Assembly: GCA_028275105.1 (NCBI GenBank) | Contig: JAQCNI010000007.1 | Location: 1-44,270 of the forward strand | Length of the DNA: 44,270 nucleotides | Origin: Halorubrum sp. | GTDB lineage: Archaea; Halobacteriota; Halobacteria; Halobacteriales; Haloferacaceae | Direction: 5' to 3' | In this document: positions 7,431 through 15,103 of the stretch, one piece after another | How the letters are laid out: each line of letters starts with the position of its first letter | Position numbering within the stretch: position 1 is the first letter of the stretch | Translations under genes and position numbers: made by a program | The notes under the pieces: generated by a model | The model's input: the letters and a program-made list of their open reading frames with translations, nothing else | Database searches by the model: none | What the model was told of the DNA's origin: nothing

Positions 7431-10400
7431 CTACGTCGTTCGCAGGTGTCCCTGCTTCGGCTCGTACACTTCCCCCTTCGTTCGGAGTTTCTCGATCTCC
7501 GCCTCGGCCTTGCCGGGGTCCATCCCGATCTCGCCGGCGCGGTCGAGCACCTCCTCGAGGGGCGCGCCCTCCTCGTACTCCTCCTCGACGTCCGCGATGA
7601 GCCCCTTGATGTTCTTGATCCGGTCGCGCTGTGTCTTCGAGGTGCCCGTCTCGACGACGTCGGCGTCGAACTGTCCCGTTTCCGGGTCGACGCCGATGTC
7701 CCGTAGACACGACTCGATGATGTCCGTGGCGCGGTCCGCGTCCTCTCGTTTGACCGTGTCCGAGAGCCGGACCCGCGCGCTCGCCTCCGCGAGTCGGACC
7801 ATCGCCTCTAGCTTGCGGGCCGTGACGGGAACCGGATCGTCCTCGCCGGACCCCTTCGCGCGCAGGTCGACGTAGAACTCCTCGATCAGGTCCTTCGCCT
7901 CGTCGGTCATCGTCGGGTAACAGGACCGTTTCGCGTGGGCGATGTACTTCCGAAGGAGGTCGGCGTCGATCTCCGGGGCGACTTCCTCGGTGACGTCGGC
8001 CACCTGGTCCGCGGTGAACTCCGAGGACGCCAGCTCCTCACGCTGGGTATTGAGCTCGCCGGCGTAGTTCGTCTTGATGATGTGTTTGGCGAGCCGCGAG
8101 TCGTGCTCCGGGTCCGGCTCGTCCGTCACGGTGAATATCAGGTCGAACCGCGAGATCAGCGCGGGCTCGAGGTCGATCTGTTCGCCGATCGGCTCGTACT
8201 GGTCGAACCGGCCGTACTTGGGGTTGGCCGCGCCCAACAGCGAGCAGCGAGCCTTGAGCGTCGCGTTGATCCCGGCCTTGTTCACGCTGATCCGCTGTTG
8301 TTCGAGCGCTTGGTGCATGGCCGACCGATCTTCGGAGTTGTGAACGACCATCCCATTCGCGAGGAAATTGTGGGTTCCCTCGACGGTGAGATCGTACACT
8401 CTCGGCTGTTCTACCCGCGCTGCTCGTTGCTCGTATGTATCGACCAGTTCCCGGATGTTTGCGCGCTTGGCCTCAACGAGTTCGATACAGCGATCACGGA
8501 CCGTTTCGAAGTCCTCACCGTCTACCTCTCCGCTGAACCATCGAGAAACGGTCGATCCGGCAACGTCGAACGAGTCGGCGACTTGCTGGAACGAGATTTC
8601 GTACGCTTTGAGGGTGGAGCGGAGCTGGTCCCACGAGTCGGCGGTTAGCTCACGACCGAGCAGCGTCCGAGACCGCTCGACGACGCGTTCAGTGTCACCG
8701 CCGACTACATCTGCTAACCGCTCGCGGAGTATCGGTAGCTGATCGTCCGCTGTCGATGCAGGAACACGGTTGACGTTGCTAACTCTGCGCCACTTAACGT
8801 CGCCACGGATGAGTGCCGCGAGCTGCTCGAACGTTACGGTCGAGACGTTTCCGACGATCTCGATGAGTCGCTCTCGGACCGTTTCATGGAGCGGGTCTGC
8901 CGTTCCCCACTCGCGGGAAATTTGGCTCTGTGTGTATCGCGTTCCGTCAGCGAGTTCGGATTGCGTGACGTGGTAGCGGTCTTTGACCTGCTCCAGCGCT
9001 GTCCACGGACACGGTTTTTTCAGCGTCTGAAGATCCTCTCTGGCACGTCGACGCCGTTGTTCGAAGCGGCTCAGAACCTGCTCTGCCCGATGGAGCGAGG
9101 CGTTCGCGATTCCATTCTCGAAGTTACAGTACGTCGTCGCGTTCAGGCCACACTCCGACTGGTACAGCCGTAGCGACTCTCTCGCCTCGGCGAACAACGT
9201 TCCGCTGTCCGGGAGCACGTCGAGTATCGTTCGATCGCCGGTAGTCCGCTCGGCTGTATCCGCGAGTGCCCGTCGTTTGCGATCGAGCGTGAATCCGATT
9301 TGAGTTCGGAACGTGGCCAGCGATTCGTCGTCCGTAATGGCGAGCGCGTACACGTCCCGGCCTCGATCGCGTTCGCGTGTCTGGACCTGACACTGGACGC
9401 CGAACTCCAGCAGCAGCATCTTCGCGCCCAGCAGTAGATCGTAGCTCGACGAGAAAACTTTGACGCTGCGTTCATCGACGGTCCCTTCGGCGTCTGCCAG
9501 CGCTCGGAGAAACGCTGCTTTCGTTTCTCGGCTCGCGGTGGTGAGTCCATCCGGAACTCGTTTCCCGTCGTATGTCTCGAGATTCGAGCCCGCATTCAAC
9601 AGTTCGTCGACGTGTGCCTTTCCGTGTAGTTGGACGGTCTCGACACCGTCAGCGCGTTGCTCGCTCGGATTACGAACGGGATTTCCGTCGAACGCTTCGC
9701 GACAGCTTCGCTCGAAATCGGACAGCAACTCCTCTTCGGTGTTCGTGAACCGTATTCCGTAGCTGCCCTCTTCGCGGTTGTAGTAGACGTTCCCGTCGCC
9801 GGCGAGATAGCCCAGAACAGCTCCGTGAGCGGGCGCGAGTGATCTCTCTTCGAGTGGGAGTTCAGTCGCCGCTTCACCGGTAAGCGACGCTTTTCCACCA
9901 TCAGTCGAGGATTGAGGCACCGTCTCTGGGACGTAGATCCAGTCGTCCGGCGTCAATTCGGTGGCATACTTTTCGGCGTGTTCCCCGTCTTCGAGGACGA
10001 CGAACGGATGATTCTCCGTCGTCGTCACGGTCTCGCCACTTTCCAGCGTGACCTCACACAACTCCGTCGGTGCATCGTATTCGTGAATCGCGGTCACGTC
10101 ACGCTTGACGAGTTGGTTGTCGTCCGTCATCGTCCAGACCCGCAGATCGATATCTCTGATCGTCCGACCGTTGCCGAGCGATTCGATCGTTCCGTTTTCG
10201 GCAGCGTCGAGGGCGATATCCCCGATCCGTGTGATACCGTCGTTCGTGTGGACGAGCGTATCTCCCGTCACACATCGCATCTTATCGAGCTCGTCGACGG
10301 CAGCGATCCCCTTGTCCGCGAGCACCAACGCCCCGGCCTCGAGGGTCCACTGCTGGCCGTCGCCGAAGTCGTCGCGGACCGCGGCGGCGGTGTTGTGCGT

Positions 10401-13400
10401 CACGAGTCCGTTCCCGATGAAGTTGTGCGTGTCCGGAACCGTGAGGTCGAACACCTCCCGTTCTCCCGTGTCTTCGGCAGAGACGACCTCGTCCCAGACG
10501 AGGTCCGCATCGGCGACGTCTTTTACCGCGGCTTCGACGTCGCCGAGGTCGAGCTCATCGAGCATTGCCCGCGTCCGTTCACGGCTCGGATTCTCCTCAC
10601 GGTTGAGGTTCTGCCAGTACCGTTTGGCGCCTCCATCCGCGCGGGCAAGTGCGTTTCCGATCGGCAACTTCTCACCACGCCGAGTCGCGTCACGGACGAT
10701 CTCGTCGAGGTTATCTGACTTGATCGTCGATCGGAACCCGATACGATCGGCGAACGAGTCGAGTTCTTTCCCGTAAATTGCGAGATGCGTCTGGATCGAC
10801 GTAGACTCGATCTCGTGACCGTCGGCACGTTCGGAGGTCCCGCGACGATCCCGTTCACGGGTTCGAGAGCGGACCCCATACGTCTCCAGCATCAATTGGA
10901 CTTGTTCGGCAAGTTCGTCACAGACGGTCGAGAACTGGACGCTGGACCCTCCGTCGGTACGACCGCACACGGCTCCGTCAGCGTCGAATAGCCCCTGGAG
11001 GAACGCATCTGCGTGTTCCGCAGTCGTAAGACGCGGGTCGAGCGCGATGTCGTCCTTCGGTGATTCGACGCCGACGTTGCTAAAGAATCGGGCAACGATC
11101 GCACTGTGGAGTCTGATACAGGGAACGCGGTCATCGTGATATTCGATGTCGACGGACTTGTCGAACGTCTCCGCAAAGATATCCGCCGCGTGTTCCAGCA
11201 ACTCCTCGTCGCCGTTCGAGATCCGTACGTGTCCACGATTCCCTCCGCGGCGCGAAACCATCACGTCCCCGTCGCCAAACACGAGGCCGATGAGGTACAT
11301 CAGGTCCGCATCGAACTGGTCGGGAATGGCGATTCCATCGCCGTGCCGGAGCATCGCCCGTTCCACGTCGATCTCGTGTAATTCGATCCCTATCGCATCG
11401 AGGATTCGACTCAACCGGTCGAGCGCCAGATGACGGTTCGATAGTGAGTCGTAAACGAAGTCCTCCGAGAGGTCCAGTGACGCCGCAGCGTCACGCAACG
11501 TTCCGAACTCCTCGCGAAGTCGTGTCCGGAGGCGTTCGACCGACTCGTCGGTCGGTTTGATCTTCTCCTCGGTGAATTCGACGAACTCCCTGATCGACGG
11601 CGATGAGCGGTTGATATTACCGTACTTCGGCACGGCGACGTGATCCCCGGCGCTCACGTCCGATATTTCGCGCCATTCGATCCCGTCCCTGGTACACGCG
11701 AGAACTGGCGTGTTCACCGACGCTTCCAGTCCCTTTCCATGGGCAGTTTCGATCCGCCGGCAGGGCTTCTCGGGCATCCGCCACACGTGGGAGCTGTCAA
11801 CACTGTCGATCGCACCCGCCTCGCGGTCGAAGGTATAGAGTTCGTGTGCCGCTCGGATCGCCGTGTTCTCTTCAACCGGGTTCGGGTGGTACTCGGTTGC
11901 GATCTCACGGATCGGAACGAATCCATCAGTAGTGTGAATCTTGGTGTCTCCGGTAACACACAACCCCGCCGAGCTCGACCCCTTCCCCGAGGTGTAGACG
12001 GATCTCGGGGCGATATGTCGAATATATGAAATCATCTGCGAGTTGTGCGAGACGATCCCGTTCGAGACGTAGCTGTGGGTCCCCTCGACCTCGAGGTCGT
12101 ACACCCAGTCGTCGTCCGACGCGACCGCTTCGATGGACTCGATCCGATCCCACTGAACGTCCGCCCCGGCGACCCGACGGAGGGACGCGATCCGATCCGC
12201 CACGCTCCCGCCGTCGGTCCATCCACGCGACCCCGATGGGGATCCGCCGGTCGTCGGGAGTTCCGACTCGAACGCGCCGACGACCTCGCTGAGGGCCTCG
12301 GTGCTCGGATCACGCGTTCCGGCCTCGTAGTGCCGATAGCTACCCCGGGGGACGCCGCATTCGTCCTGTGTCAATTCCAACGCTTCACGGATCCGGCGGA
12401 GAACGGTACCGACGTTCGGAATCACGTCGACGTTCGTGTTCCGGCCGGTGTCGAGATGTCGCTCCGCGGCTTCCCGTTTCCGTTTGGTTTCGAAACCGAT
12501 CTCGGAAACGTACCGGTCGAACTGCTCGCCGCCTATCCGAAGGCGGTAGCTCTCGTCGTGGCGATCGTGGAGCTGTGTCGTGATCCCGTGTTGGAGCAGG
12601 AGCGATCGGACGTCTTCGAGCAGTGCTTCGCTCGTCGACGCGACGGTTATTTCGCGCTGGGTAGCGGAAACGTGACCTTTCCCTTCGACGAACGCCTTGA
12701 CGAATTCCCGAGTGATCCGGTCCGATGTCCCGAAGAGGTCCGGCGGCACACGCTGCCGTGCCGACCCTTCGAGCAGGGACGGATCGAGGCGTTCGAGGAA
12801 CCGGACGAACTCGCTGGCGGAACACATCAGCTCGCTCGCGTCCTTTCCGCGATGCGGTCCACGCGTCGTGGTTTCGAGTCCGAGGGATTCGAGCGTCGAG
12901 CGTGCGTCGGACAGCACGGCCTCGTCGTTGTTCGTTATCGAAACGAACCCGGAGTGATCGTCCCGTTGCTCCACGTACCCCTCGGCGACGATGTATCCGA
13001 GAAGCCGGGCGAGTTCGGGTGTCCAAGCATCCGGTGGATCGAGACGGATCGCGTTGTAGGTCCGTGATCGTCGATACTCGACATGGAGGGTATCGTCGGC
13101 GCCGGTATCGAGACGTTTCGGGGTCGCGATGAACCGTCCGGCGTCCAACTCCTCCGCGACGATCGGCTCGATCCGGCCGTCACGCTGTACGAACAGCGGG
13201 TGTGACGGGGTTACTTCGACGCTCCGACCGGACGCGGTTTCGATGCGATACATCGTCTCCGGGGCCTCCCGTTTCCACACTTTCGTCGCGTTGGCCGTGC
13301 CGATCGTCCCGTCGTCCCGGAGCGACGGCACCTCGAAGTCCACGCCGTCCCAGACGCCGTCGTCGACGGACTTCGGCTCGTCGAGGTTCTCCTCGACGAG

Positions 13401-14459
13401 TTCCCGTATCGGCACGTCACGGCCGTCCCCGAGCGTCACGCGTGTGTCAGATTTCACGCACTTCCCCGTACCCGGATCCCCGATCAGGAGCATATGTAGG
13501 TCCCCGCGGATCCGCGAGCCGTCGGGGAGGTGTTTGGTGACGCCGGAGAACAGCTGGAGGATCATCGCGAGCTTCTCCTCCTCGTAGCCGTAGATGGCGG
13601 GCGCGATGGAGGCGACCATCGCCTCGTAGATGTCGTCACGCTCGGAGAGTTCGACGATCTCTCGTTTGTCCGCGTCCGTGATCTCCATGTCCTCGAACTC
13701 CTCGTCCTCGACGGCGATGGAGACGCCGTCCATGTACAGGTCGAAGATGGCCGACTTCTCGTTGCCCTGCTCGACCTGCTCGATGTGGAGCACGCCGACC
13801 GCCGTGACGTGATCCCCGGGGCTCACCTCCCCGGTGATGTCGTCCTCGATGTCGATGTCGAGCGACTGGGGGGTCTCGCCGCCGCGGAGTCCCTCCGGGG
13901 ACTCCTGAATCCGGAGCTTCTGTGAGTCGACGAACTCCGACTGGTCGAAATTAACCCGAAACGGCCCCTGCCGCTCGCACCCCTGACACTCGTGTGGTTC
14001 CTGAAAGCCGCCGTCGCTCTGGGGGATGTACGTCATCGTCCCGCACCGCTGGCACTCGAAGGCCGCCTCGGTCACCTTCGGCCTGACGTCCGTGGCCTTC
14101 CGGACGATTCCTCGGACCGAGACGAGCTTTCCGATGTGGTCGTCGTGGACCCGGATCCCGCGGATGGCGACGTTCTCGGGCAGGTTTCGGAGTCGAACGT
14201 GCGCGCGCCCGAGGTTGACGTCGGCCGGGAGGTCGTACAACCGCAACGCCTCCTCGGCGTACTCGCGCATCTGATCGGGCTTGGTTCGGAAGTCCTCCGC
14301 GAGGTCCCGGTCGAACTGGAAGAGGTCGTCGTACTCGACGTACAGCGAGCGCTGCTCGCTCGGATACCGCTGTGCGAGGGTCCCTATCTCCTCGCGGTAG
14401 TAGTTACGGTAGAAACGAATGAACCGCTCCGTGAGGTCCTGATTCCCGGCCTGAGCCAT
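7431..14459 (-). CDS. mcm: Replicative MCM helicase precursor with three inteins
   Basis: A 2342-codon gene encoding the hexameric replicative helicase. Removing three inteins leaves 333+27+39+301 = 700 aa, the normal haloarchaeal MCM length. Extein features are an N-terminal zinc site (C136, C139, C158, C161), Walker A GDPGTGK ending at residue 333, Walker B AVDELDKM just before residue 1395, the arginine-finger region LISRFD, and a C-terminal winged-helix region. The inteins sit at GDPGTGK/S (334-806), SSAGL/T (834-1356) and DELDKMR/S (1396-2041). All three split the ATPase core, so helicase activity should require complete splicing. Each begins with Cys, ends HN, and is followed by Ser or Thr. 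No frameshift is seen. It heads a tightly packed minus-strand cluster. Confidence 0.98.
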   Translation of the reverse strand: MAQAGNQDLTERFIRFYRNYYREEIGTLAQRYPSEQRSLYVEYDDLFQFDRDLAEDFRTKPDQMREYAEEALRLYDLPADVNLGRAHVRLRNLPENVAIRGIRVHDDHIGKLVSVRGIVRKATDVRPKVTEAAFECQRCGTMTYIPQSDGGFQEPHECQGCERQGPFRVNFDQSEFVDSQKLRIQESPEGLRGGETPQSLDIDIEDDITGEVSPGDHVTAVGVLHIEQVEQGNEKSAIFDLYMDGVSIAVEDEEFEDMEITDADKREIVELSERDDIYEAMVASIAPAIYGYEEEKLAMILQLFSGVTKHLPDGSRIRGDLHMLLIGDPGTGKCVKSDTRVTLGDGRDVPIRELVEENLDEPKSVDDGVWDGVDFEVPSLRDDGTIGTANATKVWKREAPETMYRIETASGRSVEVTPSHPLFVQRDGRIEPIVAEELDAGRFIATPKRLDTGADDTLHVEYRRSRTYNAIRLDPPDAWTPELARLLGYIVAEGYVEQRDDHSGFVSITNNDEAVLSDARSTLESLGLETTTRGPHRGKDASELMCSASEFVRFLERLDPSLLEGSARQRVPPDLFGTSDRITREFVKAFVEGKGHVSATQREITVASTSEALLEDVRSLLLQHGITTQLHDRHDESYRLRIGGEQFDRYVSEIGFETKRKREAAERHLDTGRNTNVDVIPNVGTVLRRIREALELTQDECGVPRGSYRHYEAGTRDPSTEALSEVVGAFESELPTTGGSPSGSRGWTDGGSVADRIASLRRVAGADVQWDRIESIEAVASDDDWVYDLEVEGTHSYVSNGIVSHNSQMISYIRHIAPRSVYTSGKGSSSAGLCVTGDTKIHTTDGFVPIREIATEYHPNPVEENTAIRAAHELYTFDREAGAIDSVDSSHVWRMPEKPCRRIETAHGKGLEASVNTPVLACTRDGIEWREISDVSAGDHVAVPKYGNINRSSPSIREFVEFTEEKIKPTDESVERLRTRLREEFGTLRDAAASLDLSEDFVYDSLSNRHLALDRLSRILDAIGIELHEIDVERAMLRHGDGIAIPDQFDADLMYLIGLVFGDGDVMVSRRGGNRGHVRISNGDEELLEHAADIFAETFDKSVDIEYHDDRVPCIRLHSAIVARFFSNVGVESPKDDIALDPRLTTAEHADAFLQGLFDADGAVCGRTDGGSSVQFSTVCDELAEQVQLMLETYGVRSRTRERDRRGTSERADGHEIESTSIQTHLAIYGKELDSFADRIGFRSTIKSDNLDEIVRDATRRGEKLPIGNALARADGGAKRYWQNLNREENPSRERTRAMLDELDLGDVEAAVKDVADADLVWDEVVSAEDTGEREVFDLTVPDTHNFIGNGLVTHNTAAAVRDDFGDGQQWTLEAGALVLADKGIAAVDELDKMRCVTGDTLVHTNDGITRIGDIALDAAENGTIESLGNGRTIRDIDLRVWTMTDDNQLVKRDVTAIHEYDAPTELCEVTLESGETVTTTENHPFVVLEDGEHAEKYATELTPDDWIYVPETVPQSSTDGGKASLTGEAATELPLEERSLAPAHGAVLGYLAGDGNVYYNREEGSYGIRFTNTEEELLSDFERSCREAFDGNPVRNPSEQRADGVETVQLHGKAHVDELLNAGSNLETYDGKRVPDGLTTASRETKAAFLRALADAEGTVDERSVKVFSSSYDLLLGAKMLLLEFGVQCQVQTRERDRGRDVYALAITDDESLATFRTQIGFTLDRKRRALADTAERTTGDRTILDVLPDSGTLFAEARESLRLYQSECGLNATTYCNFENGIANASLHRAEQVLSRFEQRRRRAREDLQTLKKPCPWTALEQVKDRYHVTQSELADGTRYTQSQISREWGTADPLHETVRERLIEIVGNVSTVTFEQLAALIRGDVKWRRVSNVNRVPASTADDQLPILRERLADVVGGDTERVVERSRTLLGRELTADSWDQLRSTLKAYEISFQQVADSFDVAGSTVSRWFSGEVDGEDFETVRDRCIELVEAKRANIRELVDTYEQRAARVEQPRVYDLTVEGTHNFLANGMVVHNSEDRSAMHQALEQQRISVNKAGINATLKARCSLLGAANPKYGRFDQYEPIGEQIDLEPALISRFDLIFTVTDEPDPEHDSRLAKHIIKTNYAGELNTQREELASSEFTADQVADVTEEVAPEIDADLLRKYIAHAKRSCYPTMTDEAKDLIEEFYVDLRAKGSGEDDPVPVTARKLEAMVRLAEASARVRLSDTVKREDADRATDIIESCLRDIGVDPETGQFDADVVETGTSKTQRDRIKNIKGLIADVEEEYEEGAPLEEVLDRAGEIGMDPGKAEAEIEKLRTKGEVYEPKQGHLRTT
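8337..10274 (-). mobile_element. MCM intein 3 (646 aa), LAGLIDADG plus three HTH segments
   Basis: Residues 1396-2041 of the precursor. It starts CVTGDTLVHT, has block B TTTENHPF, two LAGLIDADG-type blocks (LGYLAGDG near 1549-1556 and LRALADAEG near 1651-1659), and ends THNFLANGMVVHN before Ser. The insertion follows the Walker B sequence DELDKMR. Three helix-turn-helix-like segments follow the endonuclease (about 1750-1800, 1820-1868 and 1945-1995). The last lies inside the C-terminal splicing part, between the KWRRVSNV block and VYDLTVEG. The DNA looks poorer in GC than the flanking exteins, consistent with horizontal homing. Confidence 0.95.
10392..11960 (-). mobile_element. MCM intein 2 (523 aa) with intact-looking LAGLIDADG blocks
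   Basis: Residues 834-1356 of the precursor, inserted after SSAGL and before Thr. It begins CVTGDTKIHT and ends THNFIGNGLVTHN. The homing-endonuclease blocks LIGLVFGDG (about 1056-1064) and LQGLFDADG (about 1154-1162) both keep an acidic active-site residue. A helix-turn-helix-like segment (about 985-1022) precedes them. At the block B position the usual HP is replaced by TP (SVNTPVL, about 914-920). Confidence 0.95.
12042..13460 (-). mobile_element. MCM intein 1 (473 aa) in the Walker A motif
   Basis: Residues 334-806, inserted between Lys and Ser of the P-loop GDPGTGK/S. It starts CVKSDTRVTL, has block B VTPSHPLF, and ends SYVSNGIVSHN. The first LAGLIDADG block reads LLGYIVAEG (486-494). 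The second reads KAFVEGKG (588-595), with Glu at the acidic position but otherwise degenerate. An XRE/Cro-like helix-turn-helix (about 684-735, LELTQDECGVPRGSYRHYEAG) follows the endonuclease. Confidence 0.95.
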
Positions 14460-14499
14460 TACGATGCCCCTTCGTCGGCATCACGTATGAACCTCATGT

Positions 14500-14862
14500 T
14501 CACGCCTTCGTCGCGAACGTCGCGTCCGCGGACGTCCGCCCCTCGTTGAACGAGAGCACCTTCGCGCGGATCACGTCGCCCTCGCCGACGCCGCCCGGAA
14601 TGTCCTGAACGAAGACGACGAACCCCTCGACCTTGCCGACGGCCACCTCGTTGCCCGAGTGGTGGTCAGTCAACTCGGTGACGCCGAACTCGTACGTCCC
14701 GCCGATCTCGACCGGCGGATCGCGTTCCCGTGCGGCCTCGTGGGCCCGTTTCGACTCCCGGGCGTCCGCGGACGACCCGCGAACGCGGCGAAGGAGGCCG
14801 AACAGCACGATCAGTGCGAGCACGGCCGCGGCGCCGACGACGACCGGAGACGACGGTATCAT
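14500..14862 (-). CDS. Membrane-anchored TRAM-domain protein
   Basis: A 120-aa protein with one N-terminal membrane helix (residues about 6-24, VVVGAAAVLALIVLFGLL), a charged linker, and a C-terminal TRAM domain (about 55-117: Y-E-F-G-V-T-E-L-T ... VGKVEGFVVFVQDIPGGVGEGDVIRAKVLSF). TRAM is an OB-like RNA-binding fold; haloarchaea carry many small TRAM proteins, thought to act as RNA chaperones. Membrane tethering is less usual. A TTTACG element near 14889 is 27 nt upstream of the ATG. It ends 40 nt before mcm on the same strand, so it may be co-transcribed with it. Confidence 0.88.
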   Translation of the reverse strand: MIPSSPVVVGAAAVLALIVLFGLLRRVRGSSADARESKRAHEAARERDPPVEIGGTYEFGVTELTDHHSGNEVAVGKVEGFVVFVQDIPGGVGEGDVIRAKVLSFNEGRTSADATFATKA

Positions 14863-15103
14863 ACCCGACGGTCGACCCGACGCGACGTAAACGGTCGGGG
14901 TCCGGATGCGGCGCGGGCCGGTCGTCCGGAGTCACCGCCGTGGATCGGCCGTCAGGGGTCCCGTTTAGTTCCCTCCCGGATCCAACTTGGAGCCTCGGCG
15001 GCGGCGGCCCGCATGAGAAACGCCTTTGCCCACGAAGCCCCCGACTCGGAGTGATGCGAACTAGCCTCGGTCGCCGACGGGCCGCCCACGGGCGTGGTGC
15101 CGA

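Noticed and set aside
7431..14459. MCM gene as a frameshifted or fused pseudogene because of its length
   Set aside because: The frame is uninterrupted, intein junction residues are correct at all three sites, and the exteins sum to a normal 700-aa MCM.
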